Part shown: piece after piece, positions 9,294-17,081 of the stretch
Layout of the letters: each line of letters begins with the position of its first letter
How positions within the stretch are numbered: the first letter of the stretch is position 1
Origin: Granulicella tundricola MP5ACTX9
GTDB taxonomy: Bacteria; Acidobacteriota; Terriglobia; Terriglobales; Acidobacteriaceae
Direction of reading: 5' to 3'
DNA: 64,000 nucleotides
Assembly: GCF_000178975.2 (NCBI RefSeq)
Contig: NC_015064.1
Span: 1,240,001-1,304,000, forward strand
The notes under the pieces: generated by a model
Databases searched by the model: none
What the model saw: the letters and a program-made list of their open reading frames with translations, nothing else
Told to the model about the DNA's origin: nothing
Translations under genes and position numbers: made by a program

Positions 9294-10034
9294 ATGCAAC
9301 GTACTGCACTGGTGACCGGGGCTTCGCGTGGGTTGGGCGCGGCGATGGCGATTGCACTGGCTGAGGCTGGGTTTGCTGTCGCGGTGAACTACATGACGAG
9401 CGAGGGGCGGGCGGTGGAGTTGTGCCGCTCGCTAACCGGCCGGGGGTTGAGGGCGGCGGCGTTTCAGGGTGATGTGCGGGCGGAGGGGGATGTCGCCCGG
9501 CTGGTGAGTGAGGTTACGGGTGCGCTGGGGCCGGTGGATGTGCTGGTGGTGAATGCTACGGGGCATCAGCCGATGCTTTCGATTGAAGAACAGACTTGGC
9601 AGGATTATCTGGATCAGATGGAGTTCTTTGTGAAGTCTCCGCTGCTGCTGGTGCAGGCGGTGCTGGGTGGGATGCGGGAGCGTGGGTTTGGGCGGGTGAT
9701 CCAGATTGGGAGTGAGGTGGTTGAACTGGGGAACCCGCGCTTTGCGAACTATGTGGCGGCTAAGGCGGCTCAGTTGGGGCAGACGAGGTCCTGGGCTCGG
9801 GAGCTGGGGGCCAGTGGGATTACGGTGAATCTGGTGGCTCCTGGGTGGATTCCTACGGAGCGGAGTGTGGATGCTACGGCGGGGGAGATGGCGGCTTATG
9901 TTGCGGGCGTGCCGCTGGGGCGGATGGGGGATGCTGCGGAGGTTGGGCGGGTGGTGGCTTTTCTGGCTGGGGATGGGGCGGGGTTTGTGACTGGGCAGAA
10001 GATTGCGGTGAATGGGGGGAGGACTTTGGGGTGA
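9294..10034 (+). CDS. SDR-family oxidoreductase (FabG-like)
   Basis: A 246-residue SDR with TGASRGLG at residues 7-14 and catalytic Ser140, Tyr153, Lys157 (YVAAK). A C-terminal INVNGG-like IAVNGG segment matches the FabG branch. The usual NNAG is VNATG (86-90). Start could be the ATG at 9294 or 9282; neither has a strong ribosome site, and 9294 gives the usual N-terminus. Substrate is unknown. The next gene starts 7 bp downstream. Confidence 0.85.
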   Translation: MQRTALVTGASRGLGAAMAIALAEAGFAVAVNYMTSEGRAVELCRSLTGRGLRAAAFQGDVRAEGDVARLVSEVTGALGPVDVLVVNATGHQPMLSIEEQTWQDYLDQMEFFVKSPLLLVQAVLGGMRERGFGRVIQIGSEVVELGNPRFANYVAAKAAQLGQTRSWARELGASGITVNLVAPGWIPTERSVDATAGEMAAYVAGVPLGRMGDAAEVGRVVAFLAGDGAGFVTGQKIAVNGGRTLG

Positions 10035-10041
10035 GGGGTAA

Positions 10042-10476
10042 ATGAGAAGTAATACGCGAATGAAGAAGCTATTGGAACAGCTTGAGATTGATCCCGGCGA
10101 GAAGCTGAAGGAAGTTATTGGACAAGCCCCGGAGATCATCTTGATTGACGGATGCGTATTTCTTGCGGATGTGTGCGCCAATTGCAAGGCAATCAGGTTA
10201 GAGCAATTCCCGGATCGTACGGGGTACGAATGCCTGATAAACCATACCCACCACAGAGTGGGCCGAGGAAAGAAAGCCCTGACAAGGGTGTTTGAGTATA
10301 TTGCGGGGATTCGCCGGTCCTTACGCTCACTTGGCGGAGAGAACTTTATGATCATCATCGCGGTCGCTAAGGGTGAAGCGACTGTTCGCTTTCATCAGAG
10401 CCGTCCGGGAGAGGTATGGCTCACCGACGACCTTGAACTCTACAAACACGAGGCTATTATGACGATCCCGGCATAA
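10042..10476 (+). CDS. Hypothetical protein
   Basis: A 144-residue soluble protein with no family I recognise. It has a mixed alpha/beta look, with a hydrophobic strand EIILIDG near residue 35 and FMIIIAVA near 100. Two Cys (CANC, around 49-52) and one more Cys (YECLINHTHH region) could form a small metal or redox site, which is speculation. Codon use is much more A/T-rich than the SDR 7 bp upstream, and it lies just before a cluster of palindromic repeats, so it may be horizontally acquired. Confidence 0.6.
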   Translation: MRSNTRMKKLLEQLEIDPGEKLKEVIGQAPEIILIDGCVFLADVCANCKAIRLEQFPDRTGYECLINHTHHRVGRGKKALTRVFEYIAGIRRSLRSLGGENFMIIIAVAKGEATVRFHQSRPGEVWLTDDLELYKHEAIMTIPA

Positions 10477-10552
10477 GTTCTGAAGTTAGGCAGGAGACGG
10501 TGTTTGTGTTTGTTGGATAGGTCGAGTTTATTGCGGTTGTTTGGGACAGCCC

Positions 10553-10604
10553 GGGGCTAAAGCCCCTCTTTATTTCTGCCGTTGACGGGGGCCTGAAGGC
10601 CCCC
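10553..10604. repeat. Paired palindromes (family C: GGGGCTAAAGCCCC plus GGGGGCCTGAAGGCCCCC)
   Basis: Two hairpins lie in tandem: GGGGCTAAAGCCCC at 10553-10566 and a GGGGGCC/GGCCCCC stem with TGAA loop at 10587-10604. The same arrangement recurs at 60438-60488 and, diverged, at 32577-32630. Confidence 0.8.
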
Positions 10605-10607
10605 TCT

Positions 10608-10665
10608 AATCCGAACGGCAACGCAGATCCCCTTCGGGGATGACAACAAAAGAGGCAACAGCGAC
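10608..10665. repeat. Hairpin repeat unit (family B variant)
   Basis: TAATCCGAACGGCAACG leads into GCAGATCCCC-TTC-GGGGATGACAA, a stem with TTC loop, followed by a CAA-rich tail. The leading part recurs at 60491-60507 and the hairpin with GATGACAA recurs near 38695-38780. Confidence 0.75.
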
Positions 10666-10676
10666 TACGGAGCGGA

Positions 10677-12032
10677 TCAGCGTTGAATGATCTCGCGGAT
10701 GAGGGGGTTTAGGGTGGGTTTTTCGGGGGTGATGCGGTAGGTGGCGCGGAGCATTTCGTGGGGTTCGGCTAGGAGGGATTCTTCTTCGGCGAAGAGGGTT
10801 AGGAGGGGTTGGCCGGCTTCTACTTTTTGGCCTAGTTTGGCGTGCACTTCCAGGCCGGCGTGGGCGCTTACGGGGTCTCCGGGTTTGGTGCGGCCGGCTC
10901 CGAGACGCTGGACGGCCCAGCCGGCTTCGGTGCAGTCGATGGTGGAGAGGTAGCCGGTGGTTTCTGCGGTGAGGATGCGCGTGGCCAGGGGTTTGTGGAA
11001 GGTTTCGGGGTGGGTGAAGATGGCGGTGTCGCCGCCGTGGGCTTCTACGATTCTGAGCCAGGCCTCGTAGGCTTTGCCGGTGGCGAGGATGTGGTCGGAG
11101 ATGCGGGCTCCGGCTTCTGGGGTTTCGGCTCCGCCGGCGAGATAGATCATCCAGCCGGAGAGGATGTTGGAGAGCTCGATGAGGTCGGCGGACATGGGGT
11201 GGCGGCGGCCCTGCATGATGTCGACGCACTCAAGGACTTCAATCCAGTTGCCGGAGTAGCGGCCGAGGGGCTCGTCCATGGTGGTGAGGAGGGCTACGGT
11301 GCGGGTGCCGGAGGCTTCGCCGGTTTCTACCATGAGCTTGGCGAGGAACTTGGCGTCTTCGTACTTCTTCATGAAGGCACCGCTGCCGGTTTTGACGTCG
11401 AGGACGAGGGCCTTGAGGTCTTCTGCGAGCTTCTTGCTCATGATGCTGGCGGTGATGAGGTATGGGCTTTCGACGGTGCCGGTGTGGTCGCGGAGGGCGT
11501 AGAGGATGCGGTCGGCGGGGACGATGGTGGGGGTCTGGCCGATGAGGGATGCGCCGCAGGTGCGGAGGACTTCGAGGAAGCGGGTGAGGGAGAGCTGGGT
11601 GTTGAAGCCGGGGATGGTTTCGAGCTTGTCGAGAGTTCCGCCGGTGTGACCGAGGGAGCGGCCGCTGATCATGGGGACGCAGATGCCTGGGGTGTCGTGG
11701 GGGGTGGGATGGGCGAGGCCGGCGGCGGCGAGGATGGGGGCGATGAGGAGGGAGGTCTTGTCGCCTACACCGCCGGTGGAGTGCTTGTCGATGGTGAAGG
11801 TTTGGAGGGGGGAGGCGTCGAAGGTCTCGCCGGAGTAACGCATGGCTTTGGTGAGGGCGGCGAGTTCGTCGGTGTTGAGGCCGCGCTGGAAGACGGCCAT
11901 GAGGAAGGCGGCGATCTGGGCTTCGGTGATGCCTTTGCCGGTGACGACGGCGGTGATGACGGCTTGGATCTCTTCGGGGGTGAGGGTGAGGCCGTCGCGT
12001 TTGTGGATGATGACGTCGAGAGGGTGGATCAT
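10677..12032 (-). CDS. Pyrimidine-nucleoside (thymidine) phosphorylase
   Basis: A 451-residue cytosolic enzyme that cleaves thymidine and/or uridine with phosphate to base and sugar-1-phosphate. The NP-family signatures KHSTGGVGDKTS (residues 83-94) and SGRSLGHTGGTLDKLE (123-138) are intact, and a C-terminal pyrimidine-phosphorylase domain with HAKLGQKVEAGQ is present. Full length for DeoA/Pdp. Cytidine deaminase starts upstream on the same strand with a 39-bp gap, a likely operon cdd-phosphorylase. Whether it is thymidine-specific or bifunctional cannot be decided by eye. Confidence 0.95.
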   Translation of the reverse strand: MIHPLDVIIHKRDGLTLTPEEIQAVITAVVTGKGITEAQIAAFLMAVFQRGLNTDELAALTKAMRYSGETFDASPLQTFTIDKHSTGGVGDKTSLLIAPILAAAGLAHPTPHDTPGICVPMISGRSLGHTGGTLDKLETIPGFNTQLSLTRFLEVLRTCGASLIGQTPTIVPADRILYALRDHTGTVESPYLITASIMSKKLAEDLKALVLDVKTGSGAFMKKYEDAKFLAKLMVETGEASGTRTVALLTTMDEPLGRYSGNWIEVLECVDIMQGRRHPMSADLIELSNILSGWMIYLAGGAETPEAGARISDHILATGKAYEAWLRIVEAHGGDTAIFTHPETFHKPLATRILTAETTGYLSTIDCTEAGWAVQRLGAGRTKPGDPVSAHAGLEVHAKLGQKVEAGQPLLTLFAEEESLLAEPHEMLRATYRITPEKPTLNPLIREIIQR

Positions 12033-12071
12033 GGGTTCCTTTGGAACAGCTGTCAGGGATCAGTTAGAGCT

Positions 12072-12494
12072 TTAGATCAGGGAGGATTGGGTGAAGGCGT
12101 TGGGGAGTAGGTCTGCCATGGTGCAGGTGGTGGTGCCGGTTTCTGTGGGGAAGACGATGGTGGTTCCAGGGGCGGCGAACTCAGCCAGGGTCTGGCGGCA
12201 GGCTCCGCAGGGAGAGCAGGCGGCTCCGTTGAGGTTGACGACGACGACGGCTCGGATGCGGATGGCGGGGCCGTGGGTGGCGACGGCGGCGGCGATGGCG
12301 GCCTGCTCGGCACAAGAGGTGAGGCGGTAGGAGGCGTTTTCTACGTTGCAGCCGGTGACGATCTCTCCCGATTCAAGCAGGAGGGCTGCGCCAACCTGGA
12401 AGTTGCTATAGGGCGCGTAGGCGTTCGAGGCTACGGCTTCGGCGTGGCGGGTGAGTTCGGCGAGCTGGGTTGGGGCTAGTTCTGTGGGCGTCAT
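12072..12494 (-). CDS. cdd: Cytidine deaminase
   Basis: A 140-residue tetrameric-type cytidine deaminase converting (deoxy)cytidine to (deoxy)uridine. The zinc site is complete: CAE with Cys61 and Glu63, and PCGAC with Cys96 and Cys99, plus the NVENASY substrate-binding segment (50-56). It lies directly upstream of the pyrimidine-nucleoside phosphorylase on the minus strand, so deaminated uridine could be passed on to phosphorolysis. It is divergent from the chemosensory operon. Confidence 0.95.
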   Translation of the reverse strand: MTPTELAPTQLAELTRHAEAVASNAYAPYSNFQVGAALLLESGEIVTGCNVENASYRLTSCAEQAAIAAAVATHGPAIRIRAVVVVNLNGAACSPCGACRQTLAEFAAPGTTIVFPTETGTTTCTMADLLPNAFTQSSLI

Positions 12495-12544
12495 GGGTGT
12501 CTGACGAGAGTAGAAGCTTGCGCGGGGGAAGACAAGCGGAGGTA

Positions 12545-14683
12545 ATGGGTGGGAATCAGGATGGAACTGATGGAGTGATGGGCGGGGTCGATACAGGAGA
12601 TATGGACGAGCTTCTGAGTGCCGGAGAGGAATTGATTGGGGAGTTTCTGGCGGAGAGCCGGGAGGGGCTCGACCGGATGGAGTTGTGCCTGACGGAGCTG
12701 GAGGTGAGGCCGGGGGATGGGGAGCTGGTGGGGGAGATCTTCAGGGCGGTGCATAACATCAAGGGGACGGTGGGGTTCCTGGGGTTTGGGCGGCTGGAGC
12801 GGCTGGCTCATGCGGGGGAGACGCTGCTGGGGTCCTTGCGCGATGGGCGGGTGAGGGCGGATGAGGAACTGATCAGCGGGCTGCTGCGGTTGCTGGATGG
12901 GCTGAGGGAGATTCTGGGGCTGATCGAGGCGACCGGGGCTGAGGGTGCGGATGGGGATTTGGTGCTGATTGCGGAGTTGACGGCGCTGAATGAGAGTGGG
13001 GCTGCGGCGGAAGGGGTGGGTGCGCGGCGAGGGGTGGAGGTGTTTGGGGCGGCGGAGAAGACGTTGCGGGTTGATGTTGAGGTGCTCGACCGGATGATGA
13101 ATCTGGTGGGGGAGTTGGTGCTGACTCGGAACCAGATTGTGCAGAGGCCATGCGAGGGTGAGGGGTTTGGGGTGCTGGCTCGGCGGCTGGATTCTGTGAC
13201 GGCGGAGCTGCGGGAGTCTGTGATGCGGGCTCGGATGCAGCCGGTGGGGCATGTGTTCGGGAAGTTCTCACGGCTGGTGCGGGAGCTGGGGAGGACGTGT
13301 GGGAAGAAGGTGCGGATCGAGTTTGCGGGGTTGGAGACGGGGCTGGACAAGAGCTTGCTGGAGGCGATCAAGGACCCGCTGACCCATGCGGTGAGGAATG
13401 CGGTGGATCACGGGATCGAAGGGCCGGCGGAGCGGGTGGCGGCGGGTAAGGCGGCGGAGGGGGTTATCCGGCTGGAGGCTTACCAAGAGGGTGGGGCGGT
13501 GGTGATCGAACTCTCTGACGATGGGGCGGGGATGTGCCGGCGGAGGTTGATTGGGAAGGCTTTGGAGCGGGGGCTGATCAGTGAAGAACAGGTTGCGGGG
13601 ATGGGGGACGAGGATGCGCTGCAGTTGATCTTTCTGCCGGGGTTTTCTACGGCGGCGGAGGTTACGACCGTTTCGGGGCGGGGGGTGGGGATGGATGTGG
13701 TGCGGGCGAATGTGGAGAAGGCGGGCGGGACGGTGGAGGTGGAGTCGCGTGAGGGGTGGGGGACGGTGCTGAGGATGCGCGTGCCGTTGACGCTGGCGAT
13801 TGTGCCGGCGCTGGTGGTGCGGAGTGGGGGGCAGAGCCTGTGCTTGCCGCAGAGTGCGGTGATGGAGCTGGTGTATGTGTCTAGCATGCAGGCGGCGAGG
13901 GGGATCGAGCGGATGGGCGGGGCGCAGCTCTATCGGCTGCGAGATGAGTTGCTGCCGCTGGTTTGGTTGGATGAGGTGATGCGGGTGCCGCAGCAGAGGC
14001 AGGCGCATGGGTTCTATGTCGCGGTGCTGGAGACGGATGGACGCCGGTACGGGTTGGCGGTGGATGAGTTGACGACGCCGGAGGAGATTGTGGTGAAACC
14101 GCTCTCTGCGGTGCTGCGGGATGTGGGGTTGTTCTCAGGAGCCACGGTGCTGGGGAACGGGATGCTGGCGATGATTCTGGATGTGGGAGCGGTGGCGGTG
14201 AGGGCCGGCGTGAAAGGGATGGGCAAGGTTACTTTGGCGGCGGTGGCCGAGGCGATGCCGATGGCCGAGTTCCTGGTGTTTGAGCAGGTGGTCCAAGGGC
14301 GGATGGAGCGTGGGGCGATGCCGCTGGGGCTGGTGGAGAGGATTGAGCGCATCCGGGTGGCGGAGGTGGAGTACATCGGCGGGCGGGCGGTGATGCAGTA
14401 TCGCGGGGATTTGATGGGCCTGGAGGATGAAGGTGGATTGAGGGACGGGGAGATGGCGACGGTGCTGGTATGCCGGAGGCCGGATGGGTCGGGCAGGCGA
14501 TATGGGCTGGTGGTGGCAAGGGTGCTGGATGTGACGCGGGGTGAGCCTGTGCCTGGGGGCGAGCCGGGGCTGGTATTGGTGAAGGGGCGCCTGGCCTCGG
14601 TGCATGAGGATAAGGCCGGGCTGGTGCCGGATGGACTGCTGGAGATGCGGGGGTTGAGGGAGTTTGGGAGGAACGTGGCGTGA
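12545..14683 (+). CDS. cheA: Chemotaxis-type histidine kinase CheA
   Basis: A roughly 712-residue kinase. Domains in order: an HPt domain with AVHNIKG (phosphorylatable His near residue 70), no obvious CheY-binding P2 domain, dimerisation helices (LDRMMNLVGELVLTRNQ), the HATPase core (HAVRNAVDHGIE, DDGAGM, GRGVGMD), a CheW-like domain, and a second, diverged CheW-like stretch at the C-terminus (about the last 150 residues). The ATG at 12545 is close behind CGGAGG; an ATG at 12602 after AGGAGAT is also possible and would drop only a non-conserved leader. It is the first gene of cheA-W-Y-B-R. No receptor gene is in the window, so the input signal is unknown. Confidence 0.93.
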   Translation: MGGNQDGTDGVMGGVDTGDMDELLSAGEELIGEFLAESREGLDRMELCLTELEVRPGDGELVGEIFRAVHNIKGTVGFLGFGRLERLAHAGETLLGSLRDGRVRADEELISGLLRLLDGLREILGLIEATGAEGADGDLVLIAELTALNESGAAAEGVGARRGVEVFGAAEKTLRVDVEVLDRMMNLVGELVLTRNQIVQRPCEGEGFGVLARRLDSVTAELRESVMRARMQPVGHVFGKFSRLVRELGRTCGKKVRIEFAGLETGLDKSLLEAIKDPLTHAVRNAVDHGIEGPAERVAAGKAAEGVIRLEAYQEGGAVVIELSDDGAGMCRRRLIGKALERGLISEEQVAGMGDEDALQLIFLPGFSTAAEVTTVSGRGVGMDVVRANVEKAGGTVEVESREGWGTVLRMRVPLTLAIVPALVVRSGGQSLCLPQSAVMELVYVSSMQAARGIERMGGAQLYRLRDELLPLVWLDEVMRVPQQRQAHGFYVAVLETDGRRYGLAVDELTTPEEIVVKPLSAVLRDVGLFSGATVLGNGMLAMILDVGAVAVRAGVKGMGKVTLAAVAEAMPMAEFLVFEQVVQGRMERGAMPLGLVERIERIRVAEVEYIGGRAVMQYRGDLMGLEDEGGLRDGEMATVLVCRRPDGSGRRYGLVVARVLDVTRGEPVPGGEPGLVLVKGRLASVHEDKAGLVPDGLLEMRGLREFGRNVA

Positions 14684-15177
14684 GTGAGGAGGAGGTTTCG
14701 CTTTGCTGCGTGTATGCCGGGGAGCGGGCGTTCGGGATCGATACGCGCCAGGTGTGCGAGGTGCTGGGGCGACGGCCGGTGCAGCGGGTTCCGTTAGCGC
14801 CGAAGTTCTTGGGCGGTGTGGTGCCGTATCGCGGAGAGGTGCTGACGACGGTGAGTTTGCGGGCGGTGCTGGGGCTGGAGGATGCGGAGGGCGACGGGTT
14901 TGTGATGGTGATCGATGGAGGTGTGGGGGCGAAGAACGAGGATGGACGGTTTGGGCTGATGGTGGATGAGGTGGGAGGGGTTGCGATGTTCAGGGTGGAG
15001 AGTGAAGTGGCGAATCCTGCGACGCTGGATGCGCGGAGCAGGGCGGTGTTCGATGGGGCGTTCCGGGTGGATGCGGGGTTGATGGTGCGGTTGGATGTGA
15101 GCCGGTTGTGGCCGGTGCGGCTGCGGGATTCGGGTTTGATTTGGGATGAAGAGAGGGAGGCGGGATGCGGACTTTGA
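14680..15177 (+). CDS. cheW: CheW-type coupling protein
   Basis: A 165-residue CheW-domain protein that would couple chemoreceptors to CheA. It has the CheW fold markers (CCVYAGERAFGIDTRQVCEV at the start, a VPYRGEVLTTVSLR core, and a LMVDEVGGV segment). The GTG start at 14680 overlaps the cheA stop (GTGA), and its end overlaps cheY by 13 nt, showing tight translational coupling. Confidence 0.9.
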   Translation: MSEEEVSLCCVYAGERAFGIDTRQVCEVLGRRPVQRVPLAPKFLGGVVPYRGEVLTTVSLRAVLGLEDAEGDGFVMVIDGGVGAKNEDGRFGLMVDEVGGVAMFRVESEVANPATLDARSRAVFDGAFRVDAGLMVRLDVSRLWPVRLRDSGLIWDEEREAGCGL

Positions 15178-15539
15178 TTGTGGATGACTCGAATTTTATC
15201 CGGGAGTATACGAAGCAACTGCTGCAGAAGATGGGAGCGGTGTGCACGGAGGCGGGGAACGGCGTGGATGCGCTGGCGGTGTTGATGACGGACGGGAAGT
15301 TTGAGCTGATGCTGATCGACCTGAACATGCCGAAGATGAACGGGCTGGAGTGCCTGAAGCGGCTGAAGGAGACGGGGCTGTGCGAACCGATGAAGATCAT
15401 GATGGTGACTACGGAGGCGGATCACCACTTCATCAACGAAGCGCTGGAGTATGGGGCGGACGAGTTCCTGATGAAGCCGTTTACGCCGCAGAGCCTGAAG
15501 GAGAAGCTGCTGCTGCTGGGGTTTGAGGCGGCTTCATGA
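15165..15539 (+). CDS. cheY: CheY-type single-domain response regulator
   Basis: A 124-residue receiver domain. Asp7/Asp8 (VDDSN), phosphoacceptor Asp52 (LIDLNMP), the Thr pair in VTTEA (82-83) and Lys104 (LMKPF) are all in place. It is the likely output regulator phosphorylated by the upstream CheA; its target (flagellar motor, type IV pili or other) is not shown. It overlaps both cheW (13 nt) and cheB (4 nt, ATGA). Confidence 0.93.
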   Translation: MRTLIVDDSNFIREYTKQLLQKMGAVCTEAGNGVDALAVLMTDGKFELMLIDLNMPKMNGLECLKRLKETGLCEPMKIMMVTTEADHHFINEALEYGADEFLMKPFTPQSLKEKLLLLGFEAAS

Positions 15540-16210
15540 AGATCTCGGCGGGAGATGGGAGGAAGACTCCGGGTGCTTTGGAGATCGTGGTGATTGGCGT
15601 ATCGACTGGCGGGCCTTCTGCGCTGGAGGTGATGCTTCCGGGTCTGCCGAAGGATTTTCCTGCGCCGGTGTTGGTGGTGCAGCATATGCCGAGGCTGTTT
15701 ACAGGCTCGCTGGCGGAGAGGCTGGACCGGCTTTGTCCTCTGCGGGTGCGGGAGGCGAGCGGTGGCGTTGAGGTGAAGGCGGGGACGATCTGGATTACGC
15801 CGGGGGATGCGCATATGGAGATTGCGCGTGGATTCAATGGGCTTACGGTGTCGCTGCACCAGCAGGCGATGTTGAACTCCTGCAGGTCCTCTGTGGACTA
15901 TCTGTTTCGGTCTGCGGCTGAGGTGGTGGGCGCAGGGACGGTTGCGGTGGTGATGACGGGCATGGGCGCGGATGGGCTGGAGGGTGCGCGTGCGGTGCGA
16001 CATGCGGGTGGGAGGGTGCTGGTGCAGGATGAGGCGAGCTCCGCAGTGTGGGGGATGCCGGGGCGGGTGATGCAGGCGGGACTGGCAGAGGCTGCGCTGG
16101 GGCTGGACGAGTTGGCTGCGGGTCTGATGAAGCGGGTTGTGGGTCAAGGACAGGAAGAGGCGTCGGTCGTATCGGTCGAGCGCCGGCAGGAGAGGTTTTA
16201 TGGCAGTTAG
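15536..16210 (+). CDS. cheB: CheB-type receptor methylesterase without receiver domain
   Basis: A 224-residue protein that is only the CheB catalytic domain; it removes methyl groups from chemoreceptor glutamates. The catalytic triad is visible as Ser23 (GVSTGGPS), His50 (VQHMP) and Asp146 (GMGADG). Classical CheB carries an N-terminal receiver domain that controls activity; here only about 15 residues precede the catalytic core. So any control by CheA phosphorylation would have to be indirect. It overlaps cheY by 4 nt and cheR by 11 nt. Confidence 0.92.
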   Translation: MKISAGDGRKTPGALEIVVIGVSTGGPSALEVMLPGLPKDFPAPVLVVQHMPRLFTGSLAERLDRLCPLRVREASGGVEVKAGTIWITPGDAHMEIARGFNGLTVSLHQQAMLNSCRSSVDYLFRSAAEVVGAGTVAVVMTGMGADGLEGARAVRHAGGRVLVQDEASSAVWGMPGRVMQAGLAEAALGLDELAAGLMKRVVGQGQEEASVVSVERRQERFYGS

Positions 16211-17027
16211 CGAATTGGACTACAAATTTTTGAGGGATGTGGTGCTGACGCAGTCGGCGAACCTGATTGAGCCATCACGGAATGCGCTGTTCGATACGAA
16301 GCTGACGCCGATTGCGCGGATGGCGGGAGCGGCGAACCTGGAGGCGCTGGTGGGGATGCTGCGGGTCGACCGGACGACGCAATTGCACCAGGCGGTGGCG
16401 GAGGCGATGACGATCAATGAGACGAGCTTCTTCCGGGATGCGAGGCCGTTTGAGGCGCTGCGGACGGAGATCTTGCCGAGGCTGATCGAACAGAAGGAAG
16501 GCGAACGGAGGCTGCGGATCTGGAGCGCGGCGAGCTCGACCGGGCAGGAGGCTTACAGCCTGGCGATGCTGCTGTGCGAGCACTTTCCGGAGCTGGGGCG
16601 ATGGGATGTGAGGATTGTGGGGACGGATATCTCGCGGCAGGTGGTGGACTATGCGGAGGCGGGGCGGTATCGGCGGCTGGAGGTGAATCGGGGGCTGCCG
16701 GCGCGGATGCTGGTGAAGTACTTTGAGCGGCAGGGGGACGAGTGGCAGATCAGCGAAAAGATCAGGGCGATGTGCGAGTTCAAGTGCGTGAACCTGTGTG
16801 CGCCACTGCTGAAGCTGCCGGTGTTCGACCTGGTGCTGCTGCGGAATGTGCTGCTTTACTTTCCCTCGGCTGGGCGCAGTGCGGTGTTTGAGGGGGTGTA
16901 CCGGCAGATGACGCCGGGGGGGTATCTGCTGCTGGGGAATGCGGAGCAGGCGGAGGACTCGACTGAGCTGTTTGGTGTGGAGTTTGCTTCGGAGTGCTAT
17001 TTTTATCGTCCTGTGGCAACGTCTTAG
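16200..17027 (+). CDS. cheR: CheR-type receptor methyltransferase
   Basis: A 275-residue S-adenosylmethionine-dependent methyltransferase that methylates glutamates of chemoreceptors. It has an N-terminal helical CheR domain, the INETSFFRD segment, the SAM-binding SAASSTGQEAYSLAM and the DLVLLRNVLLYF strand. The ATG at 16200 follows AGGAGAGG; a longer in-frame opening from 16137 lies inside cheB and is unlikely. It is the last gene of the chemosensory operon. Confidence 0.93.
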   Translation: MAVSELDYKFLRDVVLTQSANLIEPSRNALFDTKLTPIARMAGAANLEALVGMLRVDRTTQLHQAVAEAMTINETSFFRDARPFEALRTEILPRLIEQKEGERRLRIWSAASSTGQEAYSLAMLLCEHFPELGRWDVRIVGTDISRQVVDYAEAGRYRRLEVNRGLPARMLVKYFERQGDEWQISEKIRAMCEFKCVNLCAPLLKLPVFDLVLLRNVLLYFPSAGRSAVFEGVYRQMTPGGYLLLGNAEQAEDSTELFGVEFASECYFYRPVATS

Positions 17028-17081
17028 CCGTGAGGGCTGCTGTGTGCGCTGTGTGCATCGTATGCTGCATAGGGCGGGCGG

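Noticed and set aside
10842-12110. Long plus-strand open frame over the pyrimidine-nucleoside phosphorylase
   Set aside because: A Gly/Glu-rich shadow of the real minus-strand gene, caused by high G content.
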